This document shows positions 26,096 through 35,405 of a DNA stretch of 45,363 nt, in pieces (position 1 is the first letter of the stretch; each line of letters begins with the position of its first letter). The DNA is from Rubripirellula sp. (lineage in GTDB: Bacteria; Planctomycetota; Planctomycetia; Pirellulales; Pirellulaceae). Made by a program: the position numbers and the translations under genes. The stretch lies in the NCBI GenBank assembly GCA_012270385.1, contig JAAXIK010000138.1:1-45363 (forward strand), read 5' to 3'. The notes under the pieces were generated by a model, which saw only the letters and a program-made list of their open reading frames with translations, had not been told where the DNA came from and made no database searches.

Positions 26096-26169
26096 AGCGT
26101 TTGAAATCCGAATGAGGCAGTCGTCTCCATGACAGAGTGACCGCTTTGAAATACTTGCGGAGGCGAGGC

Positions 26170-27486
26170 TTAGTATCTTAATTCCGCGCCGTAAGTGAGT
26201 GCTGAGGTGATCAATTCTTCGTAGCCTTCGACGCTATTCCTGCCCATGATCCCATTGTCTAGCTGATCATAGGATTTCCCGACCCCACTGAGGTACCAGA
26301 CTTCGGCACCACACTTGAGTGAGAATTTCGGGGTCACCTCATACCGTAAGCCGATTCCAAGTTCGAATTGACCAGCTGCTCGGACACTTCGGTCACTCAC
26401 CCCGGCGGCGAATTCGTTGTCATTGATGATGGCAAGATCTAGATCAAGGAAGTTTGCGTAAACGCCTGCTCTTCCTCGGAAGTCAATGTAGGTTTTTCGT
26501 AGGATGGGATAGGTGAGATCCATACCAATTTGGAAACCGATCAAGCTGTTGTTGATATCGCTTCGGATGGATCCTGTTTCATTATCGTTCTCGCTGAAAA
26601 CTCTGTATTCCTCCTCGAAGTCAATATACCGAAGGCCACATAGCATTTTTGCAACCTCCCATCCGACATAGGTGCGATTGACTTCAACGCTCCAATAGCG
26701 GGCGTCGTAGTTTACGGTCTGGATGAATGCATCATTGAAGGCGCTGATATCATCCGCTGAGACTGGCGGAATGGGTTCCAAGTTGGATTGAATTCTGAAG
26801 ATTGGCGCTTCGAGTCCACCTGAACTGCTCCAATTGATGATCCCCGTGAAAGTGCTCTCCCATCCACTCACGCAATTTGGAATACGACCAAGAGTGATCC
26901 GTGTTCCCATTTCTCTTCTGAAGCCGCTAAGCCCGTACCTAGAACTGATCGTTGCAGTGTCTTCTTTATCTCGGTCCAAGTGGAGAGCTTCAGCGACAGC
27001 ATAAACATAGCTGTCGCAGTGTAGGCAGCCGAAAGCACCACTTAGGCTACCACAAGCATTACAGGCCTGATCCAGTTGTGCTCGGATCGACATTGGACTC
27101 GCAGGTTCGCATGTCTCGCACTGAGTAAGAGCGATTGAATTTTGGGTGCCAAGATCATTTTGGATAAAGGCTTGTTGGAATAATGGACGTTTTGATTCTG
27201 TCTTGTTCTCTGTCGCTTGAGCCACCATCGAGTCGGTTTGCGAAGCCTGCTTACCATACTGTCCTACGGGGACAACTCGATAATGGTTGTCGCCGAGTTG
27301 GATAGATTTCTGGTTCTTGGAAGGATCCGGTTTACTCGCAGATGGCAATAAGGATTGAGCTTGCGAGGCAATAGTAGAGAGTAGAAGGATTCCCACTCCA
27401 AGCAGAAGACGTTGTGTCTGCTTTACCTTGATGTGGAGTGTTCGTTGATATGGATCACTCTGGATGCAGTTCATTTGGTTTTTCAT
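26170..27486 (-). CDS. BBP7-like outer-membrane beta-barrel protein
   Basis: Predicted outer-membrane porin-like protein of the planctomycete BBP7 type. The start ATG 27486 has GAGGT (27493-27497) 6 nt upstream; the frame extends further but the upstream part lacks a signal. Residues about 20-45 are the signal peptide (LLLGVGILLLSTIASQAQS). A cysteine-rich segment follows (CETC, CNACG, CLHC), then a C-terminal barrel of alternating strands with the family's LCGLRYIDFEEEY motif and a final aromatic residue (ELRY). The gene lies 100 bp downstream of the secretin-N-domain protein on the same strand, so both may be co-transcribed. Porin activity is inferred from family only. Confidence 0.8.
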   Translation of the reverse strand: MKNQMNCIQSDPYQRTLHIKVKQTQRLLLGVGILLLSTIASQAQSLLPSASKPDPSKNQKSIQLGDNHYRVVPVGQYGKQASQTDSMVAQATENKTESKRPLFQQAFIQNDLGTQNSIALTQCETCEPASPMSIRAQLDQACNACGSLSGAFGCLHCDSYVYAVAEALHLDRDKEDTATISSRYGLSGFRREMGTRITLGRIPNCVSGWESTFTGIINWSSSGGLEAPIFRIQSNLEPIPPVSADDISAFNDAFIQTVNYDARYWSVEVNRTYVGWEVAKMLCGLRYIDFEEEYRVFSENDNETGSIRSDINNSLIGFQIGMDLTYPILRKTYIDFRGRAGVYANFLDLDLAIINDNEFAAGVSDRSVRAAGQFELGIGLRYEVTPKFSLKCGAEVWYLSGVGKSYDQLDNGIMGRNSVEGYEELITSALTYGAELRY

Positions 27487-27586
27487 TGATGAACCTCGAA
27501 TTGGCAATGGTTTTGACCTGACGATCAAATTAGCCGTGGATGTATCCGTTCGTATTTCTGGGAGCATGACACTGCTGGAGTTGAGA

Positions 27587-30436
27587 CTAGTCCACGATGA
27601 GTCGGTCCTGGACCGCCACTAAGCATGTGCTGCGGACCATTCTCATGATTCGCGCGGCAGCATCGCGGCTCACACATCGGCCGCTCACGATGAGTTCTCC
27701 ACCCTCTTGAGAGATACTCACTTCGCATTCCGGGAACGCGTTGCGAATGGCTTTATGAAGGAGCTGGGTGGTTTTTCCGCCACTTGCAACTGACGGATCC
27801 ACATTCTCGACATGAATTTTGAAGATTCGCATTCTTACAGGAGATTTCTCGTCATTGGTTTCGGCCCAAACCATCAACTCTGTCGTGCCTGTGCCGGCTG
27901 CAATCAACTTGAGGCGGTTGGGGCCAACCGCTACCGCTTGGCAAACATTGGTATCGCCAATTCGCACGTCACGTAGTTGACCACCGACGGTCAAGGATCG
28001 TACTTGTGCCCTCTTCATGAAGAGCGGAACTCGTTGCACGTGCGGAGCAAATTGACTTTGAACGGGAGGCTTTGGGTCACCACCCTTTTGAGCAGTTTCT
28101 GCCAGCGAAGGATGAACTTGAACCGCAGGATCAACCGTCCCCTCCTGCGATGAAGGAGTCTGCAGCTTGGCGGGAACTGCACTGATCGCCACAGGAGACA
28201 TTCGGTGTTTGACGGTTTCAACTCTTCTTTCAAAAGCACCCGGTTTTTCGACCAGTTCCTCATCTGCATCGGTATGTTTAGCAACGGGTTGATTGGGCAA
28301 CTCAACGACTACTGCTCGTTCAGCAGCGGGAAGGTGAGAGGTAACTTCAGAATCGTGCGCAGGTTGCTTTTCTCGGGAGCTTTCGGCCAATGCCGATTTT
28401 TTGGGATCAGGGAGTTGGGGCGTGGATTCGACCGGCAAGTCAGTCGCTATCACATCCGTATCGACGAGTTCCGAAGGTTCAGATCTTACCGCTAACGGCT
28501 CCCTTTGGTTCAGAGCTGGATCGGTTGCGGAAGCATTCGACTCCGTTTCGACTGCAGGTGCTGATCGTTTGTTGTCCAGCTGTGCTACGGAAGCTTCCTT
28601 CGCTGAAGAGGTTTCTGCCTCGATGGTTTTAGCTTCACTGATTTGCTGAGCCGCTGGCGTTATTTTGGAAGGAGCCTTGGAGTCATTATTCGCGAGCAAC
28701 CAGCTCAGTGACCATGGCTTGGGAAGTCCGACAATCGCATCACGAGTTTTAGAATGCTGCTTTGGCTCGGGCTTGGTCGCTAGCTCAACACTGGTATTCT
28801 GAGCTGAGCCCTTGGCTGCAATAGGAGCCTCTGGCTTAAGATCCGAAACACTAGGTTTCACCAAGTCCACCGGTAAGGGTTCGGTCTTTTCTGCTAGGAT
28901 CTCCTCGGTGCTCGGCAGCACCATCGAGGAAAGCTCTTCAGCGGGTGTGACGGTCGGTGTGGATTCGGCTTTGGCAATCCCGAGAGGTAATTCAGGCTCG
29001 ACATCAACCGATATGCTTTCCTCGGCTTGTTTTGGAGGATCCGCCTGGTTGGCCACGATGCTGCCAATGGGAGGTGCATCGATCGGTGGTTCGGAAGTCA
29101 CCGTCGGAATTTTGGGTGCATGGTTCTCCGCTACGGGGCTCTCCACCGCAGAATCGGTCACTGCGACGGGTACCATTTTGATGGTGGCAATCGGTCGCTG
29201 CAGGATGACCGGCGGCGAAACCTCTGGATTCAGCTTCGCGGGCACTTCTTGGTCTGATGCTAATGACTCTTGGCTTGGCTCGGCTTGCGTCAAGGGCTCT
29301 ACCGTTGGAACAGATCCGGTTTCTACTTTCGCGGTAACCTCTCCTGAGATAGGCTCATCGTTCAGGGGTACTGATTTGACGTACTTTTCTATCTTTGGAA
29401 ATTCCTGAATGGTCTCCGCTTCCTCTGACTCAGGAACCGAACCTGAGTTGACTCCTGCAAGCTCACCACTCATCTCATCTGGATCCGCGGCTGGTTTTGC
29501 AAAAGCTTTGGGAGTCACCTTCTCTGAAGAATCGGCGATGGCATCGCGATCGGTAAAGCTGAAACTGAATGCGCTGTCCTCACCCTCATTGGTGCTCATT
29601 GCTTTTGCATGGTTACCAGCACTTGCATTAGTAGGTGATTGATCCGATAGCGTGAATTGCACCGCTTCAGTTTCTACCTCCGACTCACCCGAATGATTTG
29701 GGGCTGGAAGAGGTAACACGTTTTGTACGCGAGGGTTGGAGGATAAGAGTTCAGCCGCCGGCTTCCCAGCCGGTCCTGCTTCATCCAAGGAAGCCGAATT
29801 CTCGGAAGAAGCTTTGGGCTTCGTATTTACATGAGGAGGATCCGAAGCGTCTTGAGCTAGTGAACCAATGATCTTGGCCGAACCTGCTTCCTTTGGTGGT
29901 TCCTGCGACTCTTGTGATGTGTCGGCTGAAGCTCGAATTCGCTGAGCCAAGGAAGGTGCTTGTGAACCCTTTGCGTTGATCTCGGACGAATCTACAGGGT
30001 GAGAACTGAGCTTGGGTTCCGGTAGTCGATTGACCCGTTTCGGGGATAAGCCTGCGGCGTTCTTGTCCGATGGCTTCAGACTCGTTGGCGGAGCGAGATA
30101 GACTTTTTGGTCTTGATCTTCATCTTGATCGACCTCCCCCTTCGTATCAGGCTTTGATGCTCCACGAATAAAATCTGCAAGTCCTGAGGTGAGCTGGATG
30201 GGGCTGGACTGAGTGTGTGTTTCCCCTAGGAAAGGGTGCTCCGTCACCTCTTTTATGGAGGCGGAATGTAAGGGAAGCGGAGGGAGGTTGAGCGAAAAAT
30301 CTTTTGCCGAAGATACAGCATCCGACTGGGTTATCGGAGCTCCATTGTCCGCCGTTGCTGAGGATGCAAGCAAAATGGCTGCAAGTGTAGCCCTTCGAAC
30401 AGTTACTGAACGCCTTCTAAGTCGTTTTTCCCGCAT
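27587..30436 (-). CDS. Exported protein: long disordered region, secretin N-domain, BON-like domain
   Basis: About 949 residues from ATG 30436, chosen because the signal sequence (basic MREKRLRRR, then ATLAAILLASSATA) starts there; the frame is open to 30505. Residues about 35-795 are low complexity, dominated by Pro, Glu, Ser, Ala, Val and Lys, with no folded domain visible. The C-terminal 150 residues are folded. A pilus-assembly/secretin N-terminal domain (RVPLFMKRAQVRSLTVGGQ, about 800-880, as in CpaC/RcpA) is followed by a BON-like domain (885-949, LHKAIRNAFPECEVSIS ... GELIVSGRC). It ends where a secretin barrel would begin. The next gene downstream encodes an outer-membrane barrel. A role in the envelope, perhaps spanning the periplasm, is inferred. 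Confidence 0.8.
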   Translation of the reverse strand: MREKRLRRRSVTVRRATLAAILLASSATADNGAPITQSDAVSSAKDFSLNLPPLPLHSASIKEVTEHPFLGETHTQSSPIQLTSGLADFIRGASKPDTKGEVDQDEDQDQKVYLAPPTSLKPSDKNAAGLSPKRVNRLPEPKLSSHPVDSSEINAKGSQAPSLAQRIRASADTSQESQEPPKEAGSAKIIGSLAQDASDPPHVNTKPKASSENSASLDEAGPAGKPAAELLSSNPRVQNVLPLPAPNHSGESEVETEAVQFTLSDQSPTNASAGNHAKAMSTNEGEDSAFSFSFTDRDAIADSSEKVTPKAFAKPAADPDEMSGELAGVNSGSVPESEEAETIQEFPKIEKYVKSVPLNDEPISGEVTAKVETGSVPTVEPLTQAEPSQESLASDQEVPAKLNPEVSPPVILQRPIATIKMVPVAVTDSAVESPVAENHAPKIPTVTSEPPIDAPPIGSIVANQADPPKQAEESISVDVEPELPLGIAKAESTPTVTPAEELSSMVLPSTEEILAEKTEPLPVDLVKPSVSDLKPEAPIAAKGSAQNTSVELATKPEPKQHSKTRDAIVGLPKPWSLSWLLANNDSKAPSKITPAAQQISEAKTIEAETSSAKEASVAQLDNKRSAPAVETESNASATDPALNQREPLAVRSEPSELVDTDVIATDLPVESTPQLPDPKKSALAESSREKQPAHDSEVTSHLPAAERAVVVELPNQPVAKHTDADEELVEKPGAFERRVETVKHRMSPVAISAVPAKLQTPSSQEGTVDPAVQVHPSLAETAQKGGDPKPPVQSQFAPHVQRVPLFMKRAQVRSLTVGGQLRDVRIGDTNVCQAVAVGPNRLKLIAAGTGTTELMVWAETNDEKSPVRMRIFKIHVENVDPSVASGGKTTQLLHKAIRNAFPECEVSISQEGGELIVSGRCVSRDAAARIMRMVRSTCLVAVQDRLIVD

Positions 30437-30678
30437 GCCGCACCCTAGCGTCTGAGCGATTCTCACTGATGCATCCCACGGAGCATCATCGCACCGTCCG
30501 CGCACGAAAGCCGAACGGTCACAGGTAGAGGTATCGGTTGCAGATTAGAGCGACATTAACGATTTTGGGGATTCCAACGCTTGTACCGTTCGTAGCATCC
30601 ATCCTTACCCGATTTTTGCTAGCTATTCAGGCTCTGTTGCGGAGCCAAACCCTTTGGAATGAAGAGTTAGCTCGTGGG

Positions 30679-31518
30679 TTAGCGACTGGTTTTACGCTGA
30701 CGGGCAGCTTCCATGCTGATCACAGCGGCAGTGATCGAGACGTTGAGGCTGTCCGCACTTCCCTGCATGGGGATACGGATTCCTCGTATTTGGTCGCGAG
30801 GTGTTTCTTTCCACCTGCCACCTAGTCCTTCCGCTTCGTTACCTAAGATGATGGCGGTTGGGGATTGCAGATCCGTTTCCCAGAGTTGATCAGAAGATTC
30901 GACTCGCGCCGCGCGAGGGGTGATCCGGTTTGCTTCGAGGAAATGGGTGATATCGCTCTCACTGGCGGACGCTGAATGCACGTGGAATATCGCGCCTTGA
31001 CTGGTTCTGATGGCGTTAGGGTTGAAACGTTCGGTGCATTCACACATCAAGATGGCATCCACCCCCGCAGCATCACCTGTTCTGAATATTGCTCCGAGAT
31101 TTCCCGGCTTTTCGATCCGATCGAGGATCAAAAGGAGGGGGTTCGGTGACAATTGAATATCACTCAAGTTCGCCGTAGGCTCCTCAAATTCTGAAACCAC
31201 ACCACGAGGTGATTGCCCAAAAGCAATTTTCTTCAGTAGAGGCTCACTTAAAATATTCAGCTGATCTCTCTTTTCAGCATCTTGAAGGATCTTGGCTTCA
31301 CCCGAATGCGGGTCGGAGTGCTTTCTTTCATACTCTTCAGCGGATAGAAAAAGCTCGCATAGTTTCAGGCCCGCTTCCAGTGCTTGACCAGTTTCCCTCC
31401 AACCATCCACGATCACTCGTTTGGCTTTTCGTCGGGCGCGGTTATCTCTCAAGCGAAGAAAACGCTTAATCTTCGGGTTCGCATGGCTTCGGAGCACAGA
31501 GGGGGGGAGATTACTCAT
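30679..31518 (-). CDS. SpoU/TrmH-family RNA 2'-O-ribose methyltransferase
   Basis: Transfers a methyl group from S-adenosylmethionine to a ribose 2'-OH of tRNA or rRNA. The N-terminal part (1-100) resembles the RNA-binding domain of TrmH/RlmB relatives. The SPOUT knot is complete: motif 1 LDRIEKPGNLGAIFRTGDAAG region (N and R present), motif 2 IILGNEAEGL and motif 3 GSADSLNVSITAAV. 279 residues is normal. The target nucleotide cannot be predicted from sequence. It is divergent from the GNAT-like gene, and 242 bp separate it from the next gene downstream on the same strand. Confidence 0.9.
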   Translation of the reverse strand: MSNLPPSVLRSHANPKIKRFLRLRDNRARRKAKRVIVDGWRETGQALEAGLKLCELFLSAEEYERKHSDPHSGEAKILQDAEKRDQLNILSEPLLKKIAFGQSPRGVVSEFEEPTANLSDIQLSPNPLLLILDRIEKPGNLGAIFRTGDAAGVDAILMCECTERFNPNAIRTSQGAIFHVHSASASESDITHFLEANRITPRAARVESSDQLWETDLQSPTAIILGNEAEGLGGRWKETPRDQIRGIRIPMQGSADSLNVSITAAVISMEAARQRKTSR

Positions 31519-31668
31519 AAACTTAGAAATAATCTGAAGAATGGAAATCGAACCGTAGCAGAGGTGAATCTTGTGACGATTAATTTTAAGTCACGTGCCT
31601 CTTTTATATATCAAGTCGCGAGGCATCGGGTCGTATTTTGAGTGCTTTCAATGGTGCAGAGGGTTTCA

Positions 31669-32817
31669 ATGAGTGGATCAACGAGCGGAGTAATCCAATG
31701 CCGGGTGGTGGAAACACGCCGTGATCAGCGAGCATTTCTAAATCTTGAAAAGCATTTGTACCGTAATGATCCCAACTGGGTTCCTCCGATTTGGCAGGTG
31801 AGAAAGGAACTGGTGGGGTTCAAGCCTCACCCTTTTTACGATGATGCGGAATGTCGAGCATTTCTTGTTGAGGTGGACGGGCGGGTCACAGGTAGAGTCG
31901 TCGCCATTATCAATCACGGGCATAATCGCCTTTACAAGGAGAAAAGGGGATTCTTTGGATTTTATGAGTGCGAAGATCACCCGGAAGCCAGTCGTGTTTT
32001 GTTGACCGAGGCGAGTAGGTGGTTGGCCGAGCAGGGGATGACGGAAGTTCGTGGTCCCGTTCACCCAAGTCTGAACTATGAGGTTGGGCTTCTTGTCGAG
32101 GGTTTCGACTCACCTCCCACCTTCATGATCCCTCACAATCTTCCCTACTATGAACGGCTACTCACCGAGTTCGGTTTCGAGAAGACTCAAGATTTGTACA
32201 GCTACCGTGCCTCGGTCGATATGCTCGACTCACTCGATCCAAAATTGCAGTTTGTGATCGACGAGGCGACAAAACGTTTTAACGTGACCTGTCGACCGAT
32301 CAGCAAAGCCAATTTCAAAAAAGATGTACGGGTCTTTCTTGAGATTTACAATCAATCTCTGCAGCAAACATGGGGTTACGTTCCCATGAGTGTCGCGGAA
32401 ATTGACCATCAAGCGAAAGGGCTACAGTTCTTGATTGCACCGGACCTCACCAGCATCGCGGAGATTGATGGTCGCCCGGTGGGCTCTGGGTTTGGTTTGC
32501 TTGACTTCAATCCGATCATCAAGAAAATAGGCGGCAAGCTCTTTCCCTTCGGATGGTTTCATCTGTTGATGGGTAAGAAAAATCTTGAATGCGTGCGGAT
32601 TATCAGTACCAATGTGCTTCCCGAGTACCAGAAGTGGGGCTTGGGGCTGGTCACGCTTTCTCGCCTAACTCCAGAAGTGCTTAAACACGGGATTAAGGTT
32701 GGTGAATTTTCATGGGTGTTGGAGAGTAACTCCCTTTCAAGGGGAACGATTGAGCGGGGCGGAGCGACTCGCAGCAAGATTCATCGCTTGTACGATAGGA
32801 CACTCTCGGACCTATAA
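31669..32817 (+). CDS. GNAT-like protein of the YghO type
   Basis: Probable acyl-CoA N-acyltransferase-fold protein of 382 residues, resembling E. coli YghO and related proteins of unknown substrate. Visible hallmarks are the N-terminal YRNDPNWVPP motif, GRVVAIINHGHNRLY, GFFGFYEC and GPVHPSLNYEVGLLVEGF. Two GNAT-like halves are likely; the second has TSIAEIDGRPVGSGFGLLD and VLPEYQKWGLG, resembling the acetyl-CoA pyrophosphate loop. The frame starts at GTG 31642 with other possible starts; I chose ATG 31669 because AGAGGG (31658-31663) lies 5 nt upstream. It is followed 157 bp later by the ketosynthase-like gene, which may be related in function (acyl chemistry) but this is only a guess. Confidence 0.8.
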   Translation: MSGSTSGVIQCRVVETRRDQRAFLNLEKHLYRNDPNWVPPIWQVRKELVGFKPHPFYDDAECRAFLVEVDGRVTGRVVAIINHGHNRLYKEKRGFFGFYECEDHPEASRVLLTEASRWLAEQGMTEVRGPVHPSLNYEVGLLVEGFDSPPTFMIPHNLPYYERLLTEFGFEKTQDLYSYRASVDMLDSLDPKLQFVIDEATKRFNVTCRPISKANFKKDVRVFLEIYNQSLQQTWGYVPMSVAEIDHQAKGLQFLIAPDLTSIAEIDGRPVGSGFGLLDFNPIIKKIGGKLFPFGWFHLLMGKKNLECVRIISTNVLPEYQKWGLGLVTLSRLTPEVLKHGIKVGEFSWVLESNSLSRGTIERGGATRSKIHRLYDRTLSDL

Positions 32818-32974
32818 GATCAAAATGGTGAAACGTTAGAACAAAGAAATTCATGCGGTGAAGGATTCAGGGGAAATAACCTGCTCAAGAAAATTTTGAC
32901 CGGGTATTCTCTAACAGCTTGTTGAAGCTTACGCTGAGCGTCCACCGCCCCTTTTTTGGAACTCTCGAGAACCC

Positions 32975-34318
32975 ATGCCTCAAAGTAACGCTGTCATCAC
33001 TGGAATGGGTGTTGTGTCTGCCATTGGGGTGGGATGCGAGAACTTTTTTGAAGGCCTGCTGCAGAAGAAGTCGGGTGTTACCTCTCTCCTCAACCGCGTG
33101 GACGACCGATGCGAATTTGATGGGACCCCTGAGCCGGCAGGCCTTTGGGTTGGAGCACCCATCCTGGACTTTCAAGCCAAGCAATTTGTAAAGCCTCGAA
33201 AAGCGATGAAGGTGATGTGTCGAGAGATACAAACCGCCTTTGCGGCTTCACTGATGGCGATTGAGGGGGCGGGTTTGGATGGCTTCATTCCTGCTACCGC
33301 AGAAAGTGTGATCAAGCCCCAAGATCTGGGAACCGTCTTTGGCAGCGAAATATTTTATGGGTCGCCACTCGAACTCTCTGATTCGATTCGGCCGTGTATT
33401 CAAGACGACGGGCAGATCGATACCAGTGCATTTGGGAATGCGGCAATGAAACAAATCATGCCTCTATGGATGCTGAAGTATCTACCCAACATGCCTGCTT
33501 GCCACGTCGGGATTCACCTGAATTCGCATGGCCCCAATAACTCGATTGTGTTGGGTGATGTTTCTGGTCCGTCTGCTTTGATGGAAGCCACTTCGTGTGT
33601 CGATCGAGGGACGGCAGAGGTGGTGCTGGGCGGAGGACCAGGGACGAGAGTCGGGACGACTCGTCTAAACTTTCGAGCAGATTACCCCATGGCTGAATCT
33701 TTTGATCCGGTTGAAAATTCCTCTCGGCCACATGATCCAACATCAACGGGTGTGGTTGGAGGTGAGGGAGCGGCTGCAATGGTCATCGAGCCGGCGGAAT
33801 TTGCAAAACAGCGAGGTGTGCGACCTGTGGCGAGAGTGGTCTCCTACTCTTCAAGGTTTGCAGCTGCCAAGGGAATGAAGACACCGATGCGATGCAAGGA
33901 AACGAGTGACGTTCAAATGCGTAGCTCGACGAAAGCAATTCAGTCCGCTATCGAATCGGCGATGTCTGACGCTGGAATTGATTCTAAAGATCTTGGATTG
34001 GTCGTTTCTCATGGAACGGGTGATCCCGTTGCTGACGCCGCAGAGCAAGCAGCTACTGACGCGACGGTACCCTCCGTCCCCACCTTGGCAACAGTAGCAT
34101 CGTTAGGGCACACGGGGGCTGGATGTGGGTCAATCGATTTGGTAGCGGGAGCGATGGCTCTTCATAGAAATCTTGTTCCTCCGACCCTTCATGACAAACG
34201 TTTGACCCCTGTTTCTCGTTTTGTTGACGAGCCGACTCGCCTACAGGGAGATCACGTCATGTGCATTTGTCATAACACAGAAGGGAATGCAACGGCAATT
34301 GTATTAGGACGTCCGTAA
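32975..34318 (+). CDS. Ketosynthase-fold protein lacking the catalytic cysteine
   Basis: Thiolase-fold beta-ketoacyl-ACP synthase relative of 447 residues, starting VITGMGVVSAIG as in FabF. The nucleophile region reads GPNNSIVLGDVSG where FabF has the pattern ...STACATG; the residue aligned with the active Cys is D195. The two catalytic histidines are kept (H346 in HGTGDPVAD and H379 in SLGHTGAG), but the Lys five residues before H379 is V374. It therefore should not condense in the usual way and resembles a chain-length-factor-like or otherwise repurposed subunit. No acyl carrier protein or other fatty-acid gene is next to it. It ends 85 bp from the convergent oxidoreductase gene. Confidence 0.88.
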   Translation: MPQSNAVITGMGVVSAIGVGCENFFEGLLQKKSGVTSLLNRVDDRCEFDGTPEPAGLWVGAPILDFQAKQFVKPRKAMKVMCREIQTAFAASLMAIEGAGLDGFIPATAESVIKPQDLGTVFGSEIFYGSPLELSDSIRPCIQDDGQIDTSAFGNAAMKQIMPLWMLKYLPNMPACHVGIHLNSHGPNNSIVLGDVSGPSALMEATSCVDRGTAEVVLGGGPGTRVGTTRLNFRADYPMAESFDPVENSSRPHDPTSTGVVGGEGAAAMVIEPAEFAKQRGVRPVARVVSYSSRFAAAKGMKTPMRCKETSDVQMRSSTKAIQSAIESAMSDAGIDSKDLGLVVSHGTGDPVADAAEQAATDATVPSVPTLATVASLGHTGAGCGSIDLVAGAMALHRNLVPPTLHDKRLTPVSRFVDEPTRLQGDHVMCICHNTEGNATAIVLGRP

Positions 34319-34403
34319 GTGCTTTTCAAATCTATCGCTGAACCGACAAGTAGTCGTTGATTTTTTTCGCCGATCTCAAATCGATTAAGCATGCGGTAAG
34401 TCA

Positions 34404-35399
34404 TCAGGCCGTCTTGATGACCACTTTTCCCAACAGATTACCCGTTTGATGAAGTGTGGCATTTTCCTGTAACCGATGGGCCTCAGCGAGTTGGTTCATC
34501 GGGAATGTCGCTCCAATGTTCGCCTTGAGCTGTCGGTTTGCCATCCACTGATTGATTTCGTCAGCACACGCTCTCATCTCTTCTGGTGATGCTTTAAACA
34601 TGACAAAACCAGTCACTGTGCATTCCTTGACATAGAAGGGTCCGACAGGGAAGACGGGTCTAGCATCCCTACCAGCCATGACAATCATGCGACCGCGTTC
34701 CGCCATTGATTCGATAGCGAGTTCAAAATCGGGTTCTCGTCGCGTCTCCCAGAATAGATTGACTCCGTTCGGTGCTATTTCTTTCAAACGGTCGGCAATG
34801 GATTCGTTCTGGTAATTAATGACCGTGTGCGCGCCGAGTGATTGGATGTAGTCACATTTCTCTTGTGTTCCTGCAGTGCTGATCACCTTGGCGCCGCTTG
34901 CGACTGCCATCTGAACAACCATCGAGCCGACTCCGCCACTACCGCCGACTACAAAAATCGTCTCGCCAGAGCGTAGTTTCCCTTCACGGAAGAGACCCAA
35001 ATGCGCTGTTACACCGACCAGTCCGTTGGCGGCAGCTTCTTCAAAGGAGCTGGTTTCTGGAATGGGATAGCACCAGTGGGCAGCAACCGCGATCTTCTCC
35101 GCGGTTGTTCCTTGTAGTCCAAGTAATCCTTGGTTGGTGCACCAAACACGATCACCAACCTGGAAATCGGTAACCTGATCACCTACGACTTCCACGATCC
35201 CTGCAGCATCGCAACCTAGGACATAAGGACTGGGTAATTCAGAGGCGACTGCACCGCTACGGATGTACGTGTCAATGGGATTCACGGAGGTGGCATGAAC
35301 ACGAATCAAGAGATCCTCGGGTCCACATGCGGGTTCGGGAAGCTCACCAATCTTGATGACTTCAGGTGAACCGGTGGTTTCAATGTATGCAGCCTTCAT
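34404..35399 (-). CDS. Zinc-independent NADPH:quinone oxidoreductase (MDR family)
   Basis: Medium-chain dehydrogenase/reductase, quinone-oxidoreductase subgroup. The protein starts MKAAYIETTGSP and shows the family motifs SVNPIDTYIRSG, GCDAAGIVE, GDRVW, the Rossmann motif VVGGSGGVGS (about residues 150-159), and GAHTVINY. Zinc-binding cysteines of the alcohol-dehydrogenase type are not seen, as expected for this subgroup. 331 residues is typical. It lies only 6 bp after the anti-sigma gene in the same direction, so it is probably the last gene of the sigma operon and might respond to the same stress; the substrate is unknown. Confidence 0.88.
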   Translation of the reverse strand: MKAAYIETTGSPEVIKIGELPEPACGPEDLLIRVHATSVNPIDTYIRSGAVASELPSPYVLGCDAAGIVEVVGDQVTDFQVGDRVWCTNQGLLGLQGTTAEKIAVAAHWCYPIPETSSFEEAAANGLVGVTAHLGLFREGKLRSGETIFVVGGSGGVGSMVVQMAVASGAKVISTAGTQEKCDYIQSLGAHTVINYQNESIADRLKEIAPNGVNLFWETRREPDFELAIESMAERGRMIVMAGRDARPVFPVGPFYVKECTVTGFVMFKASPEEMRACADEINQWMANRQLKANIGATFPMNQLAEAHRLQENATLHQTGNLLGKVVIKTA

Positions 35400-35405
35400 T
35401 GCAGC

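Noticed and set aside
28812-29408. 198-codon + strand frame inside the low-complexity protein gene
   Set aside because: Antisense shadow of a repetitive coding region; Gly/Ser/Thr-rich composition follows from the sense codons.
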